Positions 25,464-34,227 of a stretch of DNA of 64,000 nt are shown piece after piece. The translations under genes and the position numbers were made by a program. The notes under the pieces were generated by a model. The model did no database searches. It worked only from the letters and a program-made list of their open reading frames with translations, and was not told the origin of the DNA. This DNA comes from CAVVST01 sp963750995 (lineage in GTDB: Bacteria; Acidobacteriota; Vicinamibacteria; Vicinamibacterales; UBA2999). The stretch covers positions 1,488,001 to 1,552,000 of the forward strand of contig CAVVST010000005.1 of the NCBI GenBank assembly GCA_963750995.1. The letters are read 5' to 3'. Every line of letters begins with the position of its first letter. The first letter of the stretch is position 1.

Positions 25464-27149
25464 CTACCGGTTCATGTCCTCCAGCGCTCGCACGCCGGAT
25501 CGCATCGACAGTATCCATGTCGCGACGCTCATGACCGCAGCGGCGACGAAGCTCGCCGCCATCATGGCTTCGCGAAACGCCGAGAGCTGGATGCTGCGGA
25601 CCCGGCTGAACAGCCACATCGCCGAGGGCCAGCCAATCAGCACGATCATCACGATGATGTAGAGCACCGCCAGGATCATGAATGCCACGCCGCCGTAGGA
25701 GCCGGCGACCTGGTTCGGGTCGGCGCCGAAACGGGGATAGCGCGCGCCGAGGCCGACGGCCAGGCCGACCATCGCGAACGTCATGAAGATCACCGCCACC
25801 GCAGCGACGACCTTCAGGAACGGATCCACCCCCATCAACTGATTGGCCGCGATCGTCAGGATCTCCGTAAACAGAACCATCGGCACAAGGCCGGTCCAGA
25901 ATTTCGACCATAGAAAATCGTGCATCGAGACGGGTGACGTGCGTACCAGCCAGAATGCGGCGCCTTCGGCCGAGACCGCGGGAAACACAAAGCGAACGGC
26001 CACGGTGGCGACAACGAATCCGGCCATCCCCAGGTTCACGAGCGCGTAAACGTTCTTGATGACTCCGCTCATGTAGGGAATCCGCTCGAGATCGAGCGCA
26101 CTGAAGTTGTAGAGGTACAGCAGGACGAGCGCGAACAACGGCAGCAGCTGCAGCCACTGGCTGACGTCGCGCAGGAAGACCTTTACGTCCTTGACGAGGA
26201 GCTGCCGCCGCACGATCGACAGCGGCAAGGCATACGCCAGCGCATCCACGATGCGCAACGACGTGACGCGGGCTTTCGGCGATTCCTGTGAGCGGCTGTA
26301 GCCGGCAAAATGCCATCGGCGATCGGCCGCGGCGAGCATCACGGTGAACGCCACCGCGGTCGTCCAGAGTGCTGCGCCGTGCAGCAGGTCGCCGGCGCCT
26401 TGGAGTCCGGCGAACAACACTTCGCCCGCCCAGAACGACGGCAGGAGCGGCGTGATCGGCGACTGCAGCGTGGCGAAGAAATCGGTGATATCGGGCAGGT
26501 TCTCAACCCGCATCAGCCGCTCAGGCTGGATGAACCGAAGCGTCAGGACAATCGCTGCCGCAAACAGCAGGCTGGCGAGCATGAGCAGGTCGCGCGCGCG
26601 GCGCGCCGGCAGCACGTTCACCAGCATCAGCGTCATCCCCGCGCCAAGCGCGACCGGGATCACCACGAACGGGACCACCGCCAGCACCGCCGTGAGGTAG
26701 AAGCCGACCGGAGCGCAGCTGGCGACGCCGACCGCCAGCAGGATCGGCGCCATGAAAAAGATGACCATCCACGACGCCTGGCCGACCGTGCGTGTGAACC
26801 GCGCCATGAAGAGGCGGCCCGCGGACACCGGCGCGCCCATCAGGAGGCGCAGGTCGTCGGACAGGAAGAAGGTGGAGAGGGCGGTGACGACGCCGCTGAA
26901 GGCCAGGAACGCCAGGAAGGTCAGGAACAGCCAGGACAACCCGAGCCGGAGCAGGTAGTCGCCGAACTCCTCGTACACGGCCAGCTTGATCGTCAGCCAG
27001 TAGGCTGCGGCGAACAGTGCGCCGCAGACGGTCACCCCGACGCCGCCAAACATTCCGGCTCGTAAGGCGTCGCCCTTTTGCCGGCGCCGCGCGCGATTGC
27101 GCGACGACCAGACATGCGGCAGGAGGAGAAAGGGGAACGCCGGCGTCAT
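25464..27149 (-). CDS. ABC transporter permease, large multi-pass
   Basis: 561 residues with about twelve hydrophobic segments in two halves, resembling the ABC-2-like permeases of about 550 residues that pair with a single ATPase. No substrate-specific motif. Its ATG (27149) overlaps the ATPase stop by one base (TGATG), so the two form one transporter. With the transglutaminase-like gene upstream it makes a three-gene minus-strand operon. Substrate unknown; export of a peptide, lipid or drug is typical of the class. Confidence 0.8.
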   Translation of the reverse strand: MTPAFPFLLLPHVWSSRNRARRRQKGDALRAGMFGGVGVTVCGALFAAAYWLTIKLAVYEEFGDYLLRLGLSWLFLTFLAFLAFSGVVTALSTFFLSDDLRLLMGAPVSAGRLFMARFTRTVGQASWMVIFFMAPILLAVGVASCAPVGFYLTAVLAVVPFVVIPVALGAGMTLMLVNVLPARRARDLLMLASLLFAAAIVLTLRFIQPERLMRVENLPDITDFFATLQSPITPLLPSFWAGEVLFAGLQGAGDLLHGAALWTTAVAFTVMLAAADRRWHFAGYSRSQESPKARVTSLRIVDALAYALPLSIVRRQLLVKDVKVFLRDVSQWLQLLPLFALVLLYLYNFSALDLERIPYMSGVIKNVYALVNLGMAGFVVATVAVRFVFPAVSAEGAAFWLVRTSPVSMHDFLWSKFWTGLVPMVLFTEILTIAANQLMGVDPFLKVVAAVAVIFMTFAMVGLAVGLGARYPRFGADPNQVAGSYGGVAFMILAVLYIIVMIVLIGWPSAMWLFSRVRSIQLSAFREAMMAASFVAAAVMSVATWILSMRSGVRALEDMNR

Positions 27150-27901
27150 CAGACGATCTCGTCGATCTCCTGCAGGCCGCTGCCGCCGGTCAGCCTGAGG
27201 AACACCGACGTCAACTCGTCGTCGCCATCGCCCGCCATCCGCCGGACCTCGTCTACGGTGCCGGTCGCGATGATCCGCCCCTTCAGGATGATGCTGATCC
27301 GGTGACACATCTCCTGCGCGACTTCGAGCGTGTGGGTGCTCATCAGGATCGCCACCCCGTGCTCGCTCATGCGGCGGAAGACGTCCTTGATCAGCCTGGC
27401 GCCGCGCGGATCGAGCCCGACCATCGGCTCGTCAACGCATACCGCGCGCGGACGATGCAGGAAGGCCGCGCTCATGACCAGCCGCTGTTTCATGCCGTGC
27501 GAGAAGCTCTCGATCAGCTCGTTCTCCCACCGCCGAAGCTCGAAGAGATCGAGCATCTCGTGCACGCGGTCCATGATGCCGGTGCCGTCGATGCCGTAAA
27601 GGCCGCCATGGAATTTCAGGAACTCACCGGCGGTGAGCTTCTCGTAAATGAACGGGCGATCGGGGATGAAGCCCAGCGAGGCCTTTGCCGCCTCGGGCTC
27701 CACCGCGAGATCGTGGCCGTTGACGATGACGCGGCCGGCGGTCGGTTGCAGCAGTCCGGCGATCATTCGCAGCGTGGTCGTCTTGCCGGCGCCGTTGGGG
27801 CCGAGGAAGCCGTGGATTTCCCCGGGCTTCACGTCGAGGCTGACGCCGTCCACGGCGGTAAACCCGCCGTAGCGCTTGACGAGCTGTTCAATCGCAATCA
27901 T
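27149..27901 (-). CDS. ABC transporter ATP-binding protein
   Basis: 250 residues. Walker A GPNGAGKTTTL, signature-equivalent SFSHGMKQRL, Walker B AVCVDEPMVGLDP and H-loop STHTLE are present. It powers the permease encoded directly downstream. The start is taken at ATG 27901, which overlaps the upstream stop (ATGA); an in-frame start at 27916 is less likely. Confidence 0.93.
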   Translation of the reverse strand: MIAIEQLVKRYGGFTAVDGVSLDVKPGEIHGFLGPNGAGKTTTLRMIAGLLQPTAGRVIVNGHDLAVEPEAAKASLGFIPDRPFIYEKLTAGEFLKFHGGLYGIDGTGIMDRVHEMLDLFELRRWENELIESFSHGMKQRLVMSAAFLHRPRAVCVDEPMVGLDPRGARLIKDVFRRMSEHGVAILMSTHTLEVAQEMCHRISIILKGRIIATGTVDEVRRMAGDGDDELTSVFLRLTGGSGLQEIDEIV

Positions 27902-29523
27902 TCGTCGCACCCGCACACGCCCGCTCGCGCCGTCCGCACGTTCACCGGCGGTGGCGCAACCGCCTCGGGGCCCACGAGGAGCGGCGTCGACTGCGGGTCG
28001 AGATCGAGGTCAACCACGGTGATGCGCAGCGATCCCATCAGCGGAAGAATCGCGGCCTGCTTATCGAGTCCTCCGCGCACGAGACGAAGATGCGTGCCGT
28101 CGGCCGGGAATTGATTGAGCGTGGGATCGACCGGCAGCCACATGCCGCGGCCATTGCCTTCATCGAGGTACACCTCGGGCCACGCGTGGTAGTAGAAGGC
28201 GCCCTGCACGCCTCGGACGAACACGAGGCCGACGTTGATCCGCGCAGGAATGCCGGCGGCGCGAGCCATCGCGACGTAGAGCGCCGTGTGCTCGTTGCAG
28301 TCCCCCACCTTGGTGCGGAGCACTTCCCGCGCGGACGGCAGGCTGACAGTCGGCTTCTTGTCGAGCAGCGCGTTGACGTAGCGCGTCAATCGTTCAGCGC
28401 GCGCCCGGGCGCCGGTGATCCCTTTCAACGCGAGCTTGGCCTCGGCGATGATCTCGGGGGCGTCGCTCTCGAGGAACGGTTCGGGCGCGAGGAACACGGC
28501 GGCGCCCGGGTCTGCGGGTCCCGGCTGCAGCGTCTGTGGATCGCGGATCTCAATCGTCGAGCCGTCAACCGACTGGCCGACGCCGTCGAGGTCATCGCCG
28601 CCGACGCTCGCGCCCTCGAGCCGCAGCACCATGCGCCGGACGTCGCGCGGCTCGTCGATGCGGCGGCGCATGACGGGGATGACGGCTGACATGCGGAGCA
28701 GGTCCTGCTGGACCCGCTCCGGGACGGCCAGACCCTGCGCGGCTTCAGGCGTCTCGCGCAGCGTCATCAACCCCATCGGGCTCTCCTCGCGGACGACGTC
28801 CCCCGTATCCGTTACCCACGACGTCGTCGTCAGCCCGTGGTAGGCCATGTCGACGCGGAACGCGGGAATGATCCCGTCCCTGGTGCGCACGACTTCCCGT
28901 TCGCCGACGCGGACGTCGACCGGCGCGTTCGTCAGCGTGGCAGGATCGAAGATCGTCCACCGGTGGCGCGACCCCGCCTCGAACCCGCGCGTCGCCAGGA
29001 GGCGCGACAGGTTCAGGGTGATCACCGGCACCTCTGCCAGCCGGCGCTCCTCGGTCCGCGTCTGGCCACCGGATGTGACCGCCACGGTCAGGCGATCGCC
29101 GCCTTCCGGGCTGGAGCCCGGCGGGTTCACGGCGCCGCGCACCTGGATCGGTCCGGTTCCGGGATCGAGAGAGAACTCGAACGACTTGAGCTTGAAGTCA
29201 CGATCGACCCAGGCGGTGGTATGGATGCTCGTCGTGGACGTCGAGCCGAACAGGTTCATCACCAGCCGCGCGTCTTCCTGGAGCTCGAAGCCGTCGTCAG
29301 TGCGGATCGTCTGACTGACGGTGAATCCCATCTTCTCGCCGCGGTAGTACACGCCGCGCCAGGTGGCCGTCGGGCCATAGCGCGCCAGGTCGGTGGCGAG
29401 ATTGGTCGACGCCTGCAGGTACGAGCGGTTGACGAGCAGCGCCATGCACCCGACCCAGGCAATCAGCGCGAGTACGGATAACGGCCGCGTGACGCGGCGG
29501 GGCACAGGCCGGATGAAGTGCAT
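27898..29523 (-). CDS. Transglutaminase-like cysteine protein, membrane-anchored
   Basis: 541 residues. A basic N-terminus is followed by one membrane segment (about 17-33), a long beta-rich extracytoplasmic region and a C-terminal transglutaminase core: GDCNEHTALYVAMARAAG (Cys), FYYHAWPEVYL (His) and WLPVDPTLNQF (Asp). The triad looks intact. Members act as peptidases or amide-forming enzymes outside the cell. Coupling by ATGA to the ABC ATPase gene suggests it processes or modifies what the transporter handles. The C-terminus is Cys-rich (GVCGCDE). About 100 bases separate it from the divergent thiS, with nothing definite in them. Confidence 0.8.
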   Translation of the reverse strand: MHFIRPVPRRVTRPLSVLALIAWVGCMALLVNRSYLQASTNLATDLARYGPTATWRGVYYRGEKMGFTVSQTIRTDDGFELQEDARLVMNLFGSTSTTSIHTTAWVDRDFKLKSFEFSLDPGTGPIQVRGAVNPPGSSPEGGDRLTVAVTSGGQTRTEERRLAEVPVITLNLSRLLATRGFEAGSRHRWTIFDPATLTNAPVDVRVGEREVVRTRDGIIPAFRVDMAYHGLTTTSWVTDTGDVVREESPMGLMTLRETPEAAQGLAVPERVQQDLLRMSAVIPVMRRRIDEPRDVRRMVLRLEGASVGGDDLDGVGQSVDGSTIEIRDPQTLQPGPADPGAAVFLAPEPFLESDAPEIIAEAKLALKGITGARARAERLTRYVNALLDKKPTVSLPSAREVLRTKVGDCNEHTALYVAMARAAGIPARINVGLVFVRGVQGAFYYHAWPEVYLDEGNGRGMWLPVDPTLNQFPADGTHLRLVRGGLDKQAAILPLMGSLRITVVDLDLDPQSTPLLVGPEAVAPPPVNVRTARAGVCGCDE

Positions 29524-29686
29524 CTACTGGGAATCCGGCCGGTCTATCGGCGCGGCGGCGAGGCGCCTGTAGCAGCGGATATGCGCCGGCAGCACCCCGC
29601 AACCCGCACTGAATCAAGGGCTTATCTTGACTGTGCGGAGCTGGCGCAGTACGCTGAGGTCGTTCTTCCACAGGCCCGCGGTCTCC

Positions 29687-29887
29687 TTGCGCATCACGCT
29701 CAACGGCGAACCCTACGACCTCGATGAGCCGCTGTCGGTGGCCGACCTGCTGGTGAGGCTTTCAATCGATCCGCGGCGCGTGGCCGTGGAACACAATCTG
29801 GTCATCCTCAGGCGGCCGCTGTTCGGCGAGACGCAGATCCAGGAGGGAGACCGGGTCGAAATCGTGAATTTCGTCGGCGGAGGGTGA
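29687..29887 (+). CDS. thiS: Sulfur carrier protein ThiS
   Basis: 66-residue ubiquitin-like protein ending in the required Gly-Gly (NFVGGG), which is thiocarboxylated and donates sulfur for the thiamine thiazole ring. ITLNGEPYDL and VEHNLVILRR fit ThiS. TTG 29687 gives the normal size; an in-frame ATG at 29627 would add 20 residues. The stop overlaps the thiG GTG (GTGA). Confidence 0.85.
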   Translation: MRITLNGEPYDLDEPLSVADLLVRLSIDPRRVAVEHNLVILRRPLFGETQIQEGDRVEIVNFVGGG

Positions 29888-30744
29888 TCATCGGGAGATC
29901 GATGATCGATGATTTGAGCATGGCCATGAACGACGCTCCTTTCGTGATTGCTGACCGCACGTTCAGGTCGCGGCTGATCGTCGGCACGGGCAAGTACTCG
30001 TCACACGCAGTCATGGCGCAGGCGCATGCGGCATCGGGCGCCGACATGGTGACGGTTGCGGTGCGGCGGGTGAACATCTCCGATCGATCCCGGGAGTCGC
30101 TGCTCGACTACATCGAGCCGGGCATCTTCCTGCTGCCCAACACCGCCGGGTGCTATACCGCGGACGACGCGATCAGGACGGCGCACCTCGGGCGCGAAGC
30201 TGGACTTTCGAACTGGGTGAAGCTCGAAGTGATTGGCGACGAGCGCACGCTCTTTCCCGACAACGAGGCGCTGATCGACGCCACGAAGGTGCTGGTGCGC
30301 GACGGCTTCGTGGTGCTGCCCTACACCAACGACGATCCGGTCGCCTGCCGCAAACTCGAGGACGCCGGCGCGGCCGCGGTCATGCCGCTTGGCGCGCCGA
30401 TCGGATCCGGCCTCGGCATCCAGAACGTCAACAACCTGCGGATCATCCGGGAGTTCACGCGCGTGCCGCTGATCGTGGATGCCGGCGTCGGCACCGCCTC
30501 CGACGCGGCGCTGGCGATGGAGCTCGGCGCGGACGGGGTGCTGATGAACACGGCCATCGCCGGCGCGCAGGAGCCGATCGCAATGGCCGAGGCGATGAAG
30601 CACGCGGTCATCGCCGGACGGCTGGCATACCTCTCGGGCCGGATCCCGAGGAAGATGTACGCGACTGCGAGCAGTCCGCCCCTCGACATCGCTCGGGGCG
30701 CCCTGAGCCCGTCGACGGGCGCAGAGGGGATGGTCGGCCGCTGA
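29884..30744 (+). CDS. thiG: Thiazole synthase ThiG
   Basis: TIM-barrel enzyme that builds thiazole phosphate from deoxyxylulose phosphate, dehydroglycine and ThiS-thiocarboxylate. RLIVGTGKYSSH, the Schiff-base lysine in NWVKLEVIGD, VMPLGAPIGSG and DAGVGTASDAA are diagnostic. GTG 29884 is coupled to thiS; ATG 29902 (GGGAG upstream) or ATG 29926 would give a more usual length of about 270. No other thiamine gene follows. Confidence 0.95.
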   Translation: MIIGRSMIDDLSMAMNDAPFVIADRTFRSRLIVGTGKYSSHAVMAQAHAASGADMVTVAVRRVNISDRSRESLLDYIEPGIFLLPNTAGCYTADDAIRTAHLGREAGLSNWVKLEVIGDERTLFPDNEALIDATKVLVRDGFVVLPYTNDDPVACRKLEDAGAAAVMPLGAPIGSGLGIQNVNNLRIIREFTRVPLIVDAGVGTASDAALAMELGADGVLMNTAIAGAQEPIAMAEAMKHAVIAGRLAYLSGRIPRKMYATASSPPLDIARGALSPSTGAEGMVGR

Positions 30745-30748
30745 CGCG

Positions 30749-31951
30749 ATGAGCGACACGCCGCGCCCTGCCCCCATTCCTCCTCCCGACCGCCACCAGA
30801 TCGAACATCTCAACGCCATCCACGGCCTGGAGGGCGACCCGCGCCACCCCGGCGCCAGCGGCCGGCTGTTCCACCGCATCCAGATCCTGATCGCCCGGGT
30901 GCTCTCACGCCAGCGCGAGTTCAACGCCGCGGTGGTCGATCATCTCAATCGCAACGACCGCGTGGCCAGCGAGGCGCACGTGGCGAGCGCCCGCGCCCTC
31001 GACTGGGCGGAACAGAAGATCGACCGCGCGGTCGACGAACTCCGGCGCTACCAGGAAGCGCTCCTGGCGCGCGATCGCCGCAACGAAATCGCCGTGGCTG
31101 GAGTGATCGCTTCGCAGGACGAGCTGCGGGCGTCGATCGGCAGCCTGCAGCAGGCCGCCCAGAACCTGAAGCGCGAGGTGTCGCGCCTCGTCGAATCCGG
31201 TGTCGTCGTGCAGCAGGTCGCAGCGCCGACCGGCGCAGTCGCCGTGGCCGGCAACCAGCTCGACGCGCTCGACAGTCATAAGTACGTCGGATTCGAGGAC
31301 CGGTTTCGCGGCTCGAGCGACGACATCCGCCAGCGGGTGTCTGAATACCTGCCGTTGTTCGCCGGCGCGCGCGATGTGCTCGACATCGGTTGCGGGAGGG
31401 GCGAGTTCCTGTCGCTCCTGCGCGACCACGGAACTACGGCCTGCGGCATCGACATCAACGCCGCCATGGTGGATGTCTGCCGCCAGCAGGGACTGGACGC
31501 GTCAGAAGCCGACGCGCTCGCCTACCTGCGCAGTCAACCCGACGGGTCGCTGGGCGGCCTGTTCGCCGCGCAGGTGGTAGAGCACCTCGAACCCCGCTAT
31601 CTGACGTCGCTCCTCGACGCGGCGTTCGACAAGTTGCGCCCCGGCTCGCCGATCGTCCTCGAGACCATCAACCCGGCCTGCTGGTTCGCGTTTTTCGAGA
31701 GCTACATCCGCGACATCACGCACGTGCGGCCGATTCACCCTGACACCCTCTCCTACCTGCTGATCGCTACCGGTTTTCAACACGTGGATGTCCGGTACCG
31801 CGCGCCATATCCGGAGCACGAGAAGCTTCAGCGCATGGCGCCGAACGCGTCGCTCGGCGACGCCGTGGACACGTTGAATGCGAACGCCGACCGCATCAAC
31901 CGGCTGTTGTTCACCTGGCTCGACTACGCGGCAATCGGCCGACGCCCGTGA
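30749..31951 (+). CDS. Class I SAM methyltransferase with long N-terminal coiled coil
   Basis: 400 residues. Residues about 55-155 are charged and heptad-like (coiled coil), then a Rossmann methyltransferase with VLDIGCGRGEFLSLL, GIDINAAMVD and an acidic AQVVEHLEP motif IV. Such coiled-coil/methyltransferase proteins in polysaccharide loci can cap the growing glycan and set its length (WbdD type); that role is an inference. It is four bases after thiG but functionally tied to the downstream O-antigen ligase, whose GTG overlaps its stop. Confidence 0.8.
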   Translation: MSDTPRPAPIPPPDRHQIEHLNAIHGLEGDPRHPGASGRLFHRIQILIARVLSRQREFNAAVVDHLNRNDRVASEAHVASARALDWAEQKIDRAVDELRRYQEALLARDRRNEIAVAGVIASQDELRASIGSLQQAAQNLKREVSRLVESGVVVQQVAAPTGAVAVAGNQLDALDSHKYVGFEDRFRGSSDDIRQRVSEYLPLFAGARDVLDIGCGRGEFLSLLRDHGTTACGIDINAAMVDVCRQQGLDASEADALAYLRSQPDGSLGGLFAAQVVEHLEPRYLTSLLDAAFDKLRPGSPIVLETINPACWFAFFESYIRDITHVRPIHPDTLSYLLIATGFQHVDVRYRAPYPEHEKLQRMAPNASLGDAVDTLNANADRINRLLFTWLDYAAIGRRP

Positions 31952-33801
31952 CGTGGCGGGTCGGGGTGCTTCGCCTGATCGCAGGAGGCGTACTCGCCTG
32001 GTGCATTGTCGGGGCGATCGCATCGGCTGACGTCTCGGTGGCGGGCAAAGCCGCGGCGCTCGCGATCGCGGCGGTCACCATGTGGCAGCCGCGCTGGGGA
32101 CTGGCTGTCCTGGCATTGCTGGCGCCCGCAGGCGCGCTGCTGGCGTCGGCACCGGCGCGCGGCGCCGAGTTGTTTGCCTGGGCACTGGTCGCGGGCTGGC
32201 TGCTCGCGATATGGCGTCCGCTCTCGAAACCCGGGTGGCCGCGAACCGTGATGGTGCCGTTCGCGCTGTACGCCTGCGCACTGATCGCTTCCTGGCTGTC
32301 GCTCACGATCGCGGGCGCGGCCGGCGTGCCGCCAGCGGGCCTGCCGCGATTCATCGGCGCGGCCATCACCGGCAACCACCTGATTCTCTCGAGCCCGGAG
32401 CCAGAAACGTGGACGCTCGTGCAGGCACTGGCGGGTCTCGGCGTGTTTGCCGCCGCGGTTGGCATCGCGCACGACGATTCACGCTCGGTCCGGGCGGTCG
32501 GATGGGCAGTCGTGACGTCGATGACGGTTCTCGCCGCGGCGACCCTCACGCAGGCAGGTGCCTTCCGCGGTGAACGCTTCAGCTTTCCCGTCGCCGATGT
32601 CAACGCCGCGGGATCCCTTTACGCGCTCGCCGCGGTCATCGCCCTCGGCTATGCATGGCTGCAGCATCGGCAGCGGATCCTGTGGCTGGCGGCGCTGGTC
32701 ATCCTCATGCCCGCGATCTGGTTGAGCGGGTCGCGTTCGGCGTACTTCGCGATCGCGGCGGGCGCCGCGGTGCTCGCCGTCGTCCGGTACCAGTGGCAGC
32801 CGACCCGCCGGCACCTTGCCCTCGGCGGCACGCTGTTTCTGGCCGCCATGCTCGCCGCAGGTTTCCTGGTTGATCCGCAGTCGGAAACTGAAGGCAGTGC
32901 CGAGCAATCGGTCAACCTGCGCTCACAGTTCCTGTTGACGAGCGCGCGTATGTTCGCGTCGGCGCCGGCGTTCGGCGTCGGCGTGGGGCGGTATTTCGAA
33001 CAGTCGGCGGACTTCATGACCCCTGAACTGCGCGACCTGTACGGCAACGAGAACGCGCACAACTACTTCGCGCAGCAGTTTGCCGAGCTTGGTCTCGTGG
33101 GCGGACTCCTGTTTGTGTGGCTGGTTGCGATCGTCCTGACGCACGCATGGCGCGCCGCACTGCGGTCGCCGGGCGACGTTAGCCTTGACGCGCTGTTTGC
33201 CGGCACTGCCGCATACATGCTGACGTGCGCGACCGGCCATCCGCTCCTCGTGTCCGAATCGGCGCTTCCATTCTGGGCGGCGTTTGGCGTCGTGGCCGCC
33301 GCGTCATCGGCCAGCCCCGCGATCATCATGCCGTGGCGGACCCTCGCCATCGCCGCCGGCGTGATCCTTGCCGTCGGCGTCGGCCGCGCTGCGACCGTCT
33401 ACGCGCGTCCCGGCGATCAGCCGCCGGAACACGGGTTCCACCAGTTTGAAACCACGCGGGACGGAGGGGAATTCCGCTGGATGACGCGGCACGCGGTGAT
33501 GTACATCCCGGAAGAAGCCGGGTTTCTGCACCTGCGCCTTCGCGCGCCAGGGTGGGCAGCGTCCGAGCCGGTCGTGCTCGAGACATCGATCGGCGGACAG
33601 GTCGTCGATCGCCACGAGGTCCTCGCCGACGAGTCGACGACCTGGGACATCCCCGCCCGCGGCACCGCGCGCGCCGGATTCCGGCGCGTGGATTTTCGCG
33701 CCAGCCGGGAGTGGTTCGAGGAGATCCGGCTCGGGCAGCGCACGGCGCGCCGCCCGGTCAGCCTGATGGTCGAACGGCTCGAATGGATGCCGCTGCGTTG
33801 A
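31948..33801 (+). CDS. O-antigen ligase/polymerase family membrane protein
   Basis: 617 residues with about ten to twelve membrane helices over the first 480. The WaaL/Wzy family region includes SGSRSAYFAI, a large periplasmic loop (about 315-370) with FGVGVGRYFE and NENAHNYFAQQF, and then a C-terminal soluble domain of about 130 residues. It would join or polymerise undecaprenyl-linked glycan at the periplasmic face. Translationally coupled to the methyltransferase (GTGA). Confidence 0.82.
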   Translation: MTWRVGVLRLIAGGVLAWCIVGAIASADVSVAGKAAALAIAAVTMWQPRWGLAVLALLAPAGALLASAPARGAELFAWALVAGWLLAIWRPLSKPGWPRTVMVPFALYACALIASWLSLTIAGAAGVPPAGLPRFIGAAITGNHLILSSPEPETWTLVQALAGLGVFAAAVGIAHDDSRSVRAVGWAVVTSMTVLAAATLTQAGAFRGERFSFPVADVNAAGSLYALAAVIALGYAWLQHRQRILWLAALVILMPAIWLSGSRSAYFAIAAGAAVLAVVRYQWQPTRRHLALGGTLFLAAMLAAGFLVDPQSETEGSAEQSVNLRSQFLLTSARMFASAPAFGVGVGRYFEQSADFMTPELRDLYGNENAHNYFAQQFAELGLVGGLLFVWLVAIVLTHAWRAALRSPGDVSLDALFAGTAAYMLTCATGHPLLVSESALPFWAAFGVVAAASSASPAIIMPWRTLAIAAGVILAVGVGRAATVYARPGDQPPEHGFHQFETTRDGGEFRWMTRHAVMYIPEEAGFLHLRLRAPGWAASEPVVLETSIGGQVVDRHEVLADESTTWDIPARGTARAGFRRVDFRASREWFEEIRLGQRTARRPVSLMVERLEWMPLR

Positions 33802-33818
33802 ACCAGGAGGGACGAGAG

Positions 33819-34223
33819 ATGCGGAATTGCCTTATCGGCGTCGTGCTTGGGTTGGCGATCACAACCGCCTCATCGGCGCTGCTGGCGCAGCGGGTAGGCG
33901 GGCCGTCCGTCCCGGATGCGGTCAGTGCGGATCCGAACCACTATTCCGTGTCGTTCGAGAACGACGTCGTGCGGCTCCTGCGCGTCAGGTACGGCGCCGG
34001 CGAAAAATCCGTCATGCATCGACATGCCGCCAGCTGCGTGATCTTCCTCACCGACCAGACCTTCGACTTCACGCTTCCGGACGGGACGACGGAGCCCGCG
34101 TCGGTGCCGGCCGGCGCACTCGGCTGCGGCGATGGAAACATCCACCTGCCCGAGAACACCGCGGCCGAAGCCGCGGAGTTCATCATGGTGGAGTTCAAGG
34201 ATCGAGAAACGTTCCGCCGATAG
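33819..34223 (+). CDS. Exported small cupin-fold protein
   Basis: 134 residues. N-terminal signal peptide (about 1-23, ending SSALLAQ), then a cupin barrel with HRHAASCVIFLTD containing the first metal-ligand His pair. The second cupin motif is weak. Perfect AGGAGG eight bases before the ATG. It may bind a metal or small molecule in the periplasm. Last gene of the plus-strand run 29687-34223; it faces the convergent UDP-sugar dehydrogenase with four bases between. Confidence 0.7.
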   Translation: MRNCLIGVVLGLAITTASSALLAQRVGGPSVPDAVSADPNHYSVSFENDVVRLLRVRYGAGEKSVMHRHAASCVIFLTDQTFDFTLPDGTTEPASVPAGALGCGDGNIHLPENTAAEAAEFIMVEFKDRETFRR

Positions 34224-34227
34224 CCGC

